NCBI RefSeq assembly: GCF_001895025.1 | Contig: NZ_BCXI01000016.1 | Location: 62,001-126,000, forward strand | Length of the DNA: 64,000 nucleotides | Direction of reading: 5' to 3' | Source of the DNA: Rhodococcus zopfii NBRC 100606 = JCM 9919 | GTDB taxonomy: Bacteria > Actinomycetota > Actinomycetes > Mycobacteriales > Mycobacteriaceae | In this document: positions 17,713 to 25,721 of the stretch, piece after piece | Layout of the letters: the number at the start of each line of letters is the position of its first letter | How positions within the stretch are numbered: position 1 is the first letter of the stretch | Position numbers and translations under genes: made by a program | The notes under the pieces: model-generated | What the model saw: only the letters and a program-made list of their open reading frames with translations | Told to the model about the DNA's origin: nothing | The model's database searches: none

Positions 17713-19136
17713 TGGCGAGGGGCGACGACCGGCTCACCCCCGACGAACGCCGTGTGCTGATTCGTGGAACGCTGTACCGCATCGTGGGTACTCCCGTGGT
17801 CGCGATTCTGGGGCTTGCCAACACGGCCCTGATTGCGCACGAAACCGGTTCGGCAGTATTCGGATTGGTATCCCTCGTCGCCACGATCACGCTGCTGGTG
17901 CCGTTCGCCGACCTCGGTATCGGGGCGACGGTGCTGAGCGCGGGTTCGAGGCTTCAAGGCAACCGTGACGATCCCGGCACTGCCGATGTGGTCCGGAGGG
18001 CCTATCGCGTCCTGTTCGCGGTCGCAGCCGTGATGGTAGCCGTTGCCCTGACCGTGATGGCACTCGACGGATGGACCGTGCTGGTGGGCATATCCAGCGG
18101 TCCGTCGGACCGCTGGGCGATCACGGTCGCAGCATGTCTGTTCGCCTTCACGATTCCGGCCGGACTCGGATTGCGCATCCTCATCGGCATCGGCCGGATT
18201 CCGGCGGCGACAGTGATACAGATGAGCTGCCCGGCCGTCGCCCTGGTGATCACCCTGGCGTTGTACGCGAGCGGGGCGAACGAAATCTGGTATGCGGTAT
18301 CGGCACTGGGCGGACTTCTTGCCGGGCAGATCCTCGGTACCGTTCTGGCTCTACGATCGAGCGGCTTGGGGTGGTCGGCTTTTGCACGGGTCTCGGCGTC
18401 GAACACCGGAACCCGGCTTCTCGCCGGGAGCGGATGGTTGTTCGTCGTCGGTGCAGGGACCGCGGTCGGACTGCAGTCCGGACGAATTCTCCTGGCGCAC
18501 CTGTCCACTCCGGCGGAAGTGTCTGAGTACGCCGTGATGGCACAGATCTACGGGGTCGTCTGGTCGGTGATCTCGACGGCCGGGCTCGCTTACTGGCCGG
18601 TCTTCGTGAAGCGACAGGCCGCCGCCGAGGAGACGATCCGGATGTGGTGGCGACTGACTGCCGTGTTCGCCGTGTGCGCCGCGGCCGCGGCCGCCGGAAT
18701 GGCCGTGCTGGGTCCGTGGGCCGCGGATGTCCTCTCGGGCGGGCAGATAAGGGTGCCGACGGTCCTCGCCCTGACGTTCGGCCTGCTGATGGTGGCGCAG
18801 GCCGTGCATTTCCCGGCGAGCGTCCTGCTGGTCATCCCGGGTGAGGCCCGGTGGCAGGCCCTGTGGACGGTGGCGATGGCCGCAATCGGCGTGGGTCTCG
18901 GAGGCGTGGTGGCGGGGCCGTCCGGTGCCGTGGGCGTCGTGTGCGCGGCGGCCCTGGGCGTCTACCTCGCGCACGTCGTTCCCGACCTCCTGTGGGTTCC
19001 TAGGCTGGTTCGCCGCCGCGTCGCCGCTGGTGGCGATCGAGCGCGATGGCAGGGGGAGCCACGACGGTCCGACCTGCAGGTACGTCGTGGATCACGGTGG
19101 CGTTCGCGCCGACGACTGCACCGTCGTGCAGGGTGA
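17709..19136 (+). CDS. Wzx-like polysaccharide flippase
   Basis: This 475-residue polytopic protein has about 12-13 membrane segments in MOP/PST-type arrangement (TPVVAILGLANTALIAHETG, LVSLVATITLLVPFADLGIGATV, GSGWLFVVGAGTAVGLQSGRIL). It should move lipid-linked repeat units across the membrane. The C-terminal 45 residues are Arg-rich (VRRRVAAGGDRARWQGEPRR...) and unlike a flippase tail. They are encoded on the strand opposite the acetyltransferase gene at 19000-19614, with a 137-base convergent overlap, which suggests that the original stop codon was lost. The start MMARGDD overlaps the GT2 stop. Confidence 0.78.
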   Translation: MMARGDDRLTPDERRVLIRGTLYRIVGTPVVAILGLANTALIAHETGSAVFGLVSLVATITLLVPFADLGIGATVLSAGSRLQGNRDDPGTADVVRRAYRVLFAVAAVMVAVALTVMALDGWTVLVGISSGPSDRWAITVAACLFAFTIPAGLGLRILIGIGRIPAATVIQMSCPAVALVITLALYASGANEIWYAVSALGGLLAGQILGTVLALRSSGLGWSAFARVSASNTGTRLLAGSGWLFVVGAGTAVGLQSGRILLAHLSTPAEVSEYAVMAQIYGVVWSVISTAGLAYWPVFVKRQAAAEETIRMWWRLTAVFAVCAAAAAAGMAVLGPWAADVLSGGQIRVPTVLALTFGLLMVAQAVHFPASVLLVIPGEARWQALWTVAMAAIGVGLGGVVAGPSGAVGVVCAAALGVYLAHVVPDLLWVPRLVRRRVAAGGDRARWQGEPRRSDLQVRRGSRWRSRRRLHRRAG

Positions 19137-19614
19137 CGGGCCCGATCACGACCGCTCCCGCACCGACCCGGACGTCGTCGCCGAGAGTGGGTCGTCCGTG
19201 TGCGTCGTGGCCGATGGTGACCTGCTGGTTGATCCAGCAATGACGTCCGATCGCCTCGGCGGTCACGATCGTGCCGACACCGTGCTGGATGAACAGGCCC
19301 GGCCCGATCCGGTCCGCCTCGAGGGTGAGCGCCGGCGCGGGACGGTACACCGCGCGCAGTACCGTCCGCAGCAGTAGCGGGACGGACCGAAGACGGAAGT
19401 GGACGAGCGTCCGGAATTCCGTGAGTGCGCCGGACAGATAGGCGAATCGGGAATAGTGGTCGAGCCTCAGCAGATCGTCGTCTCCGATGCAGCGCATCCA
19501 CCAGTCGACGTCCTCGGCGATGTCGTCAGCAGCATCGGAGTGGGTGCCGAGCCACCACAGCGGGTAGGCCCAGACTCGCGCACACCGTATGAGAAAAGCC
19601 CGATTTCGTCGCAT
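19000..19614 (-). CDS. Serine-acetyltransferase-like hexapeptide acetyltransferase
   Basis: The 204-residue protein has an N-terminal helical part of about 85 residues and a C-terminal left-handed beta-helix. The CysE-type motifs are visible (GLFIQHGVGTIVTAEAIG, HCWINQQVTIGHDAHGRPTLG, GAGAVVIGPVTLHDGAVVGANATV, DVPAG). His residues in IQHG and IGHDAHG match the catalytic positions of CysE and related sugar acetyltransferases. In a polysaccharide locus it more probably O-acetylates a sugar or repeat unit than serine. Its 3' end is overlapped by the converging wzx. It is followed upstream by the DUF218 gene, 10 bases away. Confidence 0.78.
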   Translation of the reverse strand: MRRNRAFLIRCARVWAYPLWWLGTHSDAADDIAEDVDWWMRCIGDDDLLRLDHYSRFAYLSGALTEFRTLVHFRLRSVPLLLRTVLRAVYRPAPALTLEADRIGPGLFIQHGVGTIVTAEAIGRHCWINQQVTIGHDAHGRPTLGDDVRVGAGAVVIGPVTLHDGAVVGANATVIHDVPAGRTVVAPPAIALDRHQRRRGGEPA

Positions 19615-19624
19615 CGTCCGACCT

Positions 19625-20182
19625 TCAGCACCCCGGCTCGAGCTCGGCCTTCACAAATCCCGCTGTCTGGTACACGTATTCGGATGCCCATCGCCAGGGC
19701 GGCAGATCCGCAGGACTCGCGATCATGATCAGTTCACCGTCGAAGCAATGCTCGAGGATGAACCGGGCTCGGGAAATGTGCGGTAGGAACGTCACCACGA
19801 TCACCCGATCCCAGCCGTACTGCTCGGCCAGGCGGCGCAGTTCGCGTGCCTCGCCGCGTGTCGTCGGCGGGTCGGGGAGGAAGCAGTCCAGTTCGAAGCC
19901 GGGGCGGACCCTCCCACAGTTGTCGGCTGCCCAGTGCTCCCCGGGTCCGTCGGGATGGGACAGAACAACTTTCGGAGCCCAACCCTCCATTCCTAGTTCC
20001 ACGCCCAGTGCGTGGCGGCGCCAGTCGTCTCCGCCGAGGACGAAAATCGCGTCGGCAGGCCGCAGCGGATCGATCTGTGGTCGTACATAGATCGGCAACC
20101 CGGCAATCAATGAGGCAATCACCAGGATGCAGATCGATGCCGCCGCAATCCGGAGGCGAGACCATGTGTTTCGAAGTCTCAC
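19625..20182 (-). CDS. DUF218 (ElyC/SanA/YdcF) family membrane protein
   Basis: The protein has 185 residues with one N-terminal membrane helix (about 11-29) and a DUF218 domain outside it. The motifs are ADAIFVLGGDDWRRHALGVEL, the STRGEA-like block TRGEARELRRLA, and VIVVTFLPHISRARFILEH. Family members act in envelope polysaccharide or lipid-carrier metabolism, but the reaction is undefined. I chose the GTG at 20182 because GGAGA lies eight bases upstream. It forms a small operon with the acetyltransferase downstream and is divergent from the glycosyltransferase at 20341. Confidence 0.75.
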   Translation of the reverse strand: MRLRNTWSRLRIAAASICILVIASLIAGLPIYVRPQIDPLRPADAIFVLGGDDWRRHALGVELGMEGWAPKVVLSHPDGPGEHWAADNCGRVRPGFELDCFLPDPPTTRGEARELRRLAEQYGWDRVIVVTFLPHISRARFILEHCFDGELIMIASPADLPPWRWASEYVYQTAGFVKAELEPGC

Positions 20183-20340
20183 CCACACGTTCTCCGTTCC
20201 GAGCCGAGGGCAATGACTCCCGGCCAGTCTATCGATGTCATGCCGAGGATTGCGCCGGTTGGGCGTCGAAACCGTTACGGACAAGAAGGCTCTCGCCAAC
20301 GGAGACCGTCGCCGGCCGGAGCGACCTATCATGTGAGGGT

Positions 20341-21513
20341 ATGGAGCCAAGCCACGGGGCGTCTCCTCGTCCGGATGTGTTCTTCGGGTTCTCGTACGAG
20401 ATGTTCGACGACGCAGTCGGTCGTGAATTCTGTCGGCCACCCGATCAGACCCTGCTCGCGCTTGCTCACGATGCACGCGTCGGCAGATTGCTGGTGGCGG
20501 ATCCGTGGCGCTCCTACGTCGTGTCGGCGGCGCGGCGCCGTCCGGTTCGGCTGGTCGAGGACATCACCGTCGCAGGGCGGGAGGCGATTCGTGTTCGCCC
20601 GCACCGGCTCCGTACCGACGACTCGGCCGAGATCGGCACGGTGGAACGTTCCTATCGCCGCTACGGCGAGGTGCTCGGCCGTGCCCTGGCCCGCAGCCGC
20701 GGCGAGCGGGAGCCGCGGCCCCGATCGGCGACCCTGGTCACTTATCACCCGTTCGCGGCGGCCTTCTGTGACTCCGCGTGGATCGACCGGATCGTGTACT
20801 TCGGCCAGGACGACTGGGCAACGGGGGAGGGGGTGTCCAGATGGTGGGAGGTCTACCGAGAGGCCTACCGGCGCATCGACCGGCGTTGTGATGCGATCTT
20901 CGCCGTGTCCGAGGAACTGGCAGACCGTGTGTCGCCACGAACCGAGGTCGTGCCCAACGGCGTGATAGCCGACGTCTGGCGCCCACGGCACCCCGCAGAC
21001 GATCGCATCGCGGCACTGCCACGACCGCGCGTCGTCTACACCGGCACGATCGACGACCGTCTCGAGCGCAGCCTGGTCGAAACGACGGCGGGCATGGCCG
21101 GTTCGGTCGTCATGATCGGCTATCCGGGGGACGCAGGCACCATCGAATGGTTGCGTTCTCTCGATCGTGTGCACGTGTTCGACCCGGTCGGACAGGACGA
21201 ACTGGCCGCGATGGTGCAGGCGTGCGACATCGGAATGATCCCGCACCGCGACGATCCCTGTATCCGGGCGATGTCACCGCTCAAACTCTACGAGTACCTC
21301 GCCGCGGGGCTGCCCGTACTGTCGGTCGATCTCCCGCCCGTGCACGGCGTCGACGACGAACGGGTACGCATCTGCCGCCGCGAGGACTGGGCGAGTGCGC
21401 TGGCCCAGGTCCTCGGGATGGGCTTCGCCACGGAGCAACACCGCCAGGCGTTCGTCGACGCGGTCTCGTGGGAACAGCGGATGCGACCGGTGGTGGACGC
21501 CGCGGTCGGCTAG
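20341..21513 (+). CDS. Glycosyltransferase (GT-B, group 1 type)
   Basis: The protein has 390 residues. The N-terminal domain has VFFGFSYEMFDDAVGREF and LVTYHPFAAAF, followed by a central DAIFAVSEELADRV and EVVPNGV. The C-terminal domain has RVVYTGTIDDRLE and the donor-site block MSPLKLYEYLAAGLPVLSVDLP. The pattern (Y-x-G-Q-D-D..., S-E-x-L) resembles teichuronic-acid/TuaH-like transferases. A TATCAT box at 20327-20332 stands eight bases before the ATG, so it may be transcribed without a leader. The stop overlaps the converging wzx gene by 4 bases. Confidence 0.8.
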   Translation: MEPSHGASPRPDVFFGFSYEMFDDAVGREFCRPPDQTLLALAHDARVGRLLVADPWRSYVVSAARRRPVRLVEDITVAGREAIRVRPHRLRTDDSAEIGTVERSYRRYGEVLGRALARSRGEREPRPRSATLVTYHPFAAAFCDSAWIDRIVYFGQDDWATGEGVSRWWEVYREAYRRIDRRCDAIFAVSEELADRVSPRTEVVPNGVIADVWRPRHPADDRIAALPRPRVVYTGTIDDRLERSLVETTAGMAGSVVMIGYPGDAGTIEWLRSLDRVHVFDPVGQDELAAMVQACDIGMIPHRDDPCIRAMSPLKLYEYLAAGLPVLSVDLPPVHGVDDERVRICRREDWASALAQVLGMGFATEQHRQAFVDAVSWEQRMRPVVDAAVG

Positions 21514-22997
21514 CCGTGGGTCGGTTGTCCCTCGGCGGTCGCGGGACGGTCCTGCACGCCCAGCACCCGTTCGACCATGTGCCGAAGCTCGGCGCACTGC
21601 GACGGATGGGCAAGGCGCAGAACAACTCCACCGGCCGCCGCGGTCGCGAGCGATCCCAGCCCGAGCACCACGAGTTCGTGGCCGGGCACGGCGGCCGCGA
21701 TCAGCAGGTACGTCGCGCCGACCCACATGGCCGTGTGGGCGCCCGGAACAAGCAATCCGATCTGGTCACGCAGGCTCACACCGAGAAGCCGGCGCCGGAT
21801 CAGCCACTCGACCGGGACGATAAGACCGGTCGCGAGACTGTATCCGGCGGCAACTCCGAACGGACCGAACGGCAGGCCCGCCACGATCCCTGCTGTGGAT
21901 GCGGCGGTGGTCAGCCAGGCGTAGCGAAGGTTGAGCGTCGCGTGCCCGAGCCCGAGCATCAACGGTGCGGTCGACGGCTGATAGATCGCCTGCATCGCTC
22001 CCGCCAGAGCGAGAACCTGGACGATGGGCACCGCCGGATTCCACTGCGGACCGAAGAGCACGAACACCAATTGGGGTGCAGCCACGGCCGCGAACGTCAT
22101 CACGGGCAGTGCCAGCGTGGCATCGGTACGGGTCGCGCGTGCCAGTTCCCTGCGCAGCGCCCCGAGATCGTGTGCGAGCCGGGAGAAAGCAGGAAAGAGC
22201 ACCGCGCCGACCGTGGCGGAGGCGAGCTGGACCGGCAACAGCAGCAGCCGATACGCCAAGCCGTAGAACGCGAGTGCCTGAGGTCCGTGGAACCGCCCGA
22301 CCAGCAGATTGTCGATGTTGCGGGACACCGAGTTGACCAGGATTCCCGCCGCGAATGCACGCCAGGAGAATGCCGCGATCTCCTGCAGACGACGAAAGTG
22401 CAGATTCGGCCGATGCCCGGCTCCGACCAGGAGGAACGCCACCGCCAACACGGCGTCGGTGACGAGGATCTGCACCACGAGCGCCCAGTAGCTTCCCCCG
22501 GTGAGCGCAACGACCAATCCGGCCGCGCCGCCGACCAGCGCCGCCGTGATGTCCGCGATGCCGATCCTGCGAAACTCCATCTCGCGTTGAAGCATCGCCC
22601 GCGGAGTGATCGAGGCCGCGCGGATGATCAGACAGGGTGCGAGCGCCACGAGAACGAGACCGAGTTCCGGAGTCCGCATGAAGGAAGCCCACAGCGGCGC
22701 GATGGCGACGGTGAGCACGGTCAGCGCTGCTCCCACCCCGAGGTTGACCGTGACCACTGCGCCCGGCATGTCGGGTTCGACGTGCTCGCGCTGGATCAGC
22801 GCACTGGAAAAGCCCTGATCCAACAGCAGTCCGACCACCCCGACGTAGACGAGCGCCTGGGCGACGGTGCCGAACGCCTCGGGGCCGATCACGCGGGCGA
22901 GCAGAACCACGAACACCATCCGCGAGACTTCCCGGCCCACCATCGAAATGCCGCTCCAGCGGATTCCCCAGGACAGACCGCTGTCGGTCATCGTCAC
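21510..22997 (-). CDS. Second Wzx-like flippase (polysaccharide biosynthesis protein)
   Basis: This 495-residue protein has about 13-14 membrane segments. It begins SGLSWGIRWSGISMVGREVSRMVFV, and ARVIGPEAFGTVAQALVYVGVV is the classical first-helix signature of PST/MOP exporters. NIDNLLVGRFHGPQALAFYGLAYRL in the middle also fits lipopolysaccharide/teichuronic acid exporters (TuaB type). It differs from the flippase at 17709, implying a second exported repeat unit or glycolipid. It lies downstream of the LLM and methyltransferase genes on the same strand, separated from the LLM gene by 57 bases. Confidence 0.85.
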   Translation of the reverse strand: MTMTDSGLSWGIRWSGISMVGREVSRMVFVVLLARVIGPEAFGTVAQALVYVGVVGLLLDQGFSSALIQREHVEPDMPGAVVTVNLGVGAALTVLTVAIAPLWASFMRTPELGLVLVALAPCLIIRAASITPRAMLQREMEFRRIGIADITAALVGGAAGLVVALTGGSYWALVVQILVTDAVLAVAFLLVGAGHRPNLHFRRLQEIAAFSWRAFAAGILVNSVSRNIDNLLVGRFHGPQALAFYGLAYRLLLLPVQLASATVGAVLFPAFSRLAHDLGALRRELARATRTDATLALPVMTFAAVAAPQLVFVLFGPQWNPAVPIVQVLALAGAMQAIYQPSTAPLMLGLGHATLNLRYAWLTTAASTAGIVAGLPFGPFGVAAGYSLATGLIVPVEWLIRRRLLGVSLRDQIGLLVPGAHTAMWVGATYLLIAAAVPGHELVVLGLGSLATAAAGGVVLRLAHPSQCAELRHMVERVLGVQDRPATAEGQPTHG

Positions 22998-23054
22998 CTC
23001 CCGGGCGATCGTGACCGCCGGCGCCGACTCGAGGCGTCAGGCCGGCTCGGTACG

Positions 23055-24050
23055 TCAGATCGAGGAGGCGAGCTCGTTCGAGCGGTCGAGCTGTTCGATG
23101 ATCCGGGCTGCGGCACCGTCGCTCCTTCCGAGATTCCAGTAGGTGATTCCGAATCGGTCGCGCCACTCGCGCAGGTGATCTGCGCATTCGGTCGCGGTGC
23201 CGGTCAGTACGGCCGGAGAGCCCGTCAGCAGCTCGGCGTGGGCTTGGACGCGGGCCGTCCACGACGACCGCTGTGTCGACGGCGAAGGGAGGTCGGTGAC
23301 GTCGACGTGGTAACAGCTGAACTGGAGTGCCGGAGGCGGACGTCCCGCAGAGGCAGCGGCGGTCCGGACCCGGGTGACCTTCTGCGCGATCCGGCCGGCT
23401 GTCAGATCGGCGACGGTATCGTCGTCGATCGCATTGTTCTTCATTCGTGCATGCAGTCCGACGATATCGGCTGTCCGGCCCGCGAGATCGAGCATCCGAG
23501 GTCCCCCCGCGCCTACCAGTATCGGAGGGCGCGGCCGTTGAACGCAGCGGGGAAGTGCTTCCATGCGGTCGATCCGGTAGTGCTCGCCGGTGAAATCGAC
23601 GGTGTCCGTTGTGAAGTATCGGCGGATCACTTCGAGCGCCTCGGACAGCCGCGCGATCCTGGTTCCGACGTTGCGGAACGGAATGCCCAGAGTCGCGTAG
23701 TCGCCTTCCTGCCAGCCTGCGCCGATGCCGAGTGCGACGCGTCCACCGGAGAGGACATCGAGGGTGGCAATGTCTTTCGCGAGGAGCGCGGGGTGATGGA
23801 GATCGTTCGGCACCGCGAGCGACAGGACTCGTAGGCGCGACGTCGACGCGGCGGCGTACGCCATTGCCATCAGGGGGGACAGTTGCCATCCTCGGGTGAC
23901 GTGCTCGGACACCGAGACGGTGTCGAATCCCATCGATTCGATCCGGCGAACTTCGGTCGCCCAGGAATCGCCGTCGCCACGGAGCCGCGGCATCGGCGCG
24001 ATCATTCTGAGCGAGTCGGACATTGTGGGCCTGCTGTGGTCATCTCGCAT
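23055..24050 (-). CDS. LLM-class F420-dependent oxidoreductase
   Basis: This 331-residue luciferase-like TIM barrel has the family blocks SMGFDTVSVSEHV, LRVLSLAVPNDLHHPALLAKDIATLDVLSGGR, LGIGAGWQEGDYATLGIPF and PRPPILVGAGG. The general type is an F420-dependent (or FMN) oxidoreductase of the subgroup common in actinobacteria. Substrate is unknown. Its place between a C-methyltransferase-like gene and a flippase suggests a redox step on a sugar or lipid carrier, which is speculative. The start may be 24050, overlapping the previous gene by 11 bases, or ATG 24023 (MSDSLRMIAPMPR). Confidence 0.82.
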   Translation of the reverse strand: MRDDHSRPTMSDSLRMIAPMPRLRGDGDSWATEVRRIESMGFDTVSVSEHVTRGWQLSPLMAMAYAAASTSRLRVLSLAVPNDLHHPALLAKDIATLDVLSGGRVALGIGAGWQEGDYATLGIPFRNVGTRIARLSEALEVIRRYFTTDTVDFTGEHYRIDRMEALPRCVQRPRPPILVGAGGPRMLDLAGRTADIVGLHARMKNNAIDDDTVADLTAGRIAQKVTRVRTAAASAGRPPPALQFSCYHVDVTDLPSPSTQRSSWTARVQAHAELLTGSPAVLTGTATECADHLREWRDRFGITYWNLGRSDGAAARIIEQLDRSNELASSI

Positions 24051-25152
24051 CCAGCCTTTCGCGCCGGGACGGCGACCATGCTCCGGGGCCGTCGACCCTC
24101 CACCGTCCGGCCAGTGCGGGATAGCGCCGCCGGACTTCCGGTAGCAGGTCAGGAAGCGTCAGCACCACCCGGTCGGGATCGGCCGACACGAGTTCCTCCG
24201 GCGAGATGATCGGTACATCGGTGCCCGGCATCCGGCGGCCCTGCTTGCCCGGCGCCGCGTCGGCCACCGCGGTCACGAGCGTCCGATCGATTCCGGCGAG
24301 ATGGAACAGCGCCACCGCGCGGGACGCCGCGCCGTACGCGTATACGCGGTGGCCCGAACGGGTTTCGTCCTCGAGCCACGTGCGGAGCGAGCGCGCGTGG
24401 TCGTCGGCGGCGTGCTGCAGTCCGCGGACAGCGCTGGGATCGACTGCGCCGGCTTCGTCGACGACGACTCGCTGCACCGACCCGCCGGGTATCCCGCGAC
24501 CGTGCACGGCCGCCAGCAGGACCGTGCCGCCGTACAGGTCGAAGGTCCACGCTTCCACGGCGCGCATACCGGCCGCGTCGAGCAGCCGGATCAGTGCTGC
24601 GGCCGAGTAGTACGCGAAGTGGCCGTGGCGCAGTGCGTTCCACTGAGCGAGCCGCACAATCGTGGACAGTGTGTGGAAGTGCAGCAGGAGCAGTCCGTCC
24701 GGAGCGGTCGCCGCGGCTCGTTCCGCGAAGGCTGCCCGCTGGTCCGGATCGTGCATGATGCCGAGGCTGTCGATCACGATGTCTGCGGGTCCGTCGTACG
24801 GGGTGAATCCGTGTTCGGCGAGCAATGGCAACCAGGTCCCGCCGTGGGGGCTTCCGTATTCGCGCACCGTCGCGCCCCGGAGCCGACCCGATTCGCGGAC
24901 CCGCCGAACCGCTTCTGCCGCCTGCTCCTCCAGGGCCTGAGGTTCGATCCCGCGGGGTTCGGCCAAGGTGGTGTCGTCGTCGGCCAATTGCGCTAGGCCG
25001 CACTCGGTACACATGTCCATTGCGAGGAAGTGGGAGATCTCGTCGTCGCGGACGGGGTCGGTCATCCGGGGAAAATCGTCCGCAGCGGGGACCTGCCCGA
25101 GGTCCAGAACTCGCTGCAGATTCGGCATCCCACATCCTCGGCATGCGTTCAT
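24040..25152 (-). CDS. C-methyltransferase-family protein with degraded SAM site
   Basis: The protein has 370 residues. The N-terminal zinc-binding module (CRGCG... CTECG), central methyltransferase domain and C-terminal YGAASRAVALFHLAG domain match sugar 3-C-methyltransferases of the TylC3/TcaB9 type. The SAM loop reads VREYGSPHGGTW instead of the VEIGSNDG type seen in its paralogue at 28178, and about 35 residues after it are missing. The catalytic EH in Y-x-EH-x-x-YY is GHFAYY here, so Glu is lost. It may be inactive as a methyltransferase, or may have another substrate. It is divergent from the RmlC-like gene by 14 bases. Confidence 0.68.
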   Translation of the reverse strand: MNACRGCGMPNLQRVLDLGQVPAADDFPRMTDPVRDDEISHFLAMDMCTECGLAQLADDDTTLAEPRGIEPQALEEQAAEAVRRVRESGRLRGATVREYGSPHGGTWLPLLAEHGFTPYDGPADIVIDSLGIMHDPDQRAAFAERAAATAPDGLLLLHFHTLSTIVRLAQWNALRHGHFAYYSAAALIRLLDAAGMRAVEAWTFDLYGGTVLLAAVHGRGIPGGSVQRVVVDEAGAVDPSAVRGLQHAADDHARSLRTWLEDETRSGHRVYAYGAASRAVALFHLAGIDRTLVTAVADAAPGKQGRRMPGTDVPIISPEELVSADPDRVVLTLPDLLPEVRRRYPALAGRWRVDGPGAWSPSRRERLDAR

Positions 25153-25166
25153 GGGACGATCTCCTC

Positions 25167-25721
25167 ATGCGCATCGAGAAGACGGACCTGTCCGATGTCC
25201 TGGTTCTTGTACCGCAACCGGCCCGGGACGACCGCGGGTTCTTCACCCGCACGTTCGATGCCGCGATCTTCGACGAACACCTCGGCAGACCGGGTGCGGC
25301 CGCATCGTTCGTTCAGGATTCCCAATCCCGTTCCATCCGTGGTGTCGTACGGGGTATGCACGGACGATCGGGCCACGGGGAGGCGAAGCTGGTGCGGTGC
25401 GCGCACGGCGCCGTCCACGACGTGCTCGTCGATATCCGGCCTGCTTCGCCGACTTTCGGGACGAAGCGGGCATTCGTGCTCGACGACGACGAGTTCCGTC
25501 ACCTGTACGTTCCGCCGGGGTTCCTGCACGGCTTCCAGGCGCTGACGCCGACGGCGGACGTCTGCTACCGGATCGACCGGCCGCACGATCCCGAGGCCGA
25601 CCTCGCCGTCGCCTACGACGACGCCGATCTTGCGATCGGATGGCCGCTGCCGGTGACGATGGTTTCCGCGCGCGATGCACACGCCGGGAGTTGGCAGGAG
25701 TTGCTCACGCTGCTGAGGTGA
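25167..25721 (+). CDS. dTDP-4-dehydrorhamnose 3,5-epimerase-like protein (RmlC family)
   Basis: This 184-residue cupin has the RmlC blocks DDRGFFTRTFD, QDSQSRSIRGVVRGMHG (catalytic His in MHG), EAKLVRCAHGAVHDVLVDIR, SPTFG, and YVPPGFLHGFQALT. It would epimerise C3 and/or C5 of a 4-keto-6-deoxy nucleotide sugar. I chose the ATG at 25167 (MRIEKTDLSDV), the usual family start; ATG 25143 is in frame but would overlap the divergent gene. It is a lone plus-strand gene between two minus-strand operons of the same pathway, ending 17 bases inside the converging epimerase gene. Confidence 0.85.
   Translation: MRIEKTDLSDVLVLVPQPARDDRGFFTRTFDAAIFDEHLGRPGAAASFVQDSQSRSIRGVVRGMHGRSGHGEAKLVRCAHGAVHDVLVDIRPASPTFGTKRAFVLDDDEFRHLYVPPGFLHGFQALTPTADVCYRIDRPHDPEADLAVAYDDADLAIGWPLPVTMVSARDAHAGSWQELLTLLR

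Noticed and set aside
21147-23834. 895-codon open frame on the plus strand
   Set aside because: It is the antisense of the flippase and LLM genes, has the composition of a shadow frame (Arg/Gly/His-rich) and no recognisable domain.
23055-24050. Bacterial luciferase (light production)
   Set aside because: The protein fits the F420-type LLM subgroup; no luxB partner or fatty acid reductase genes are present.
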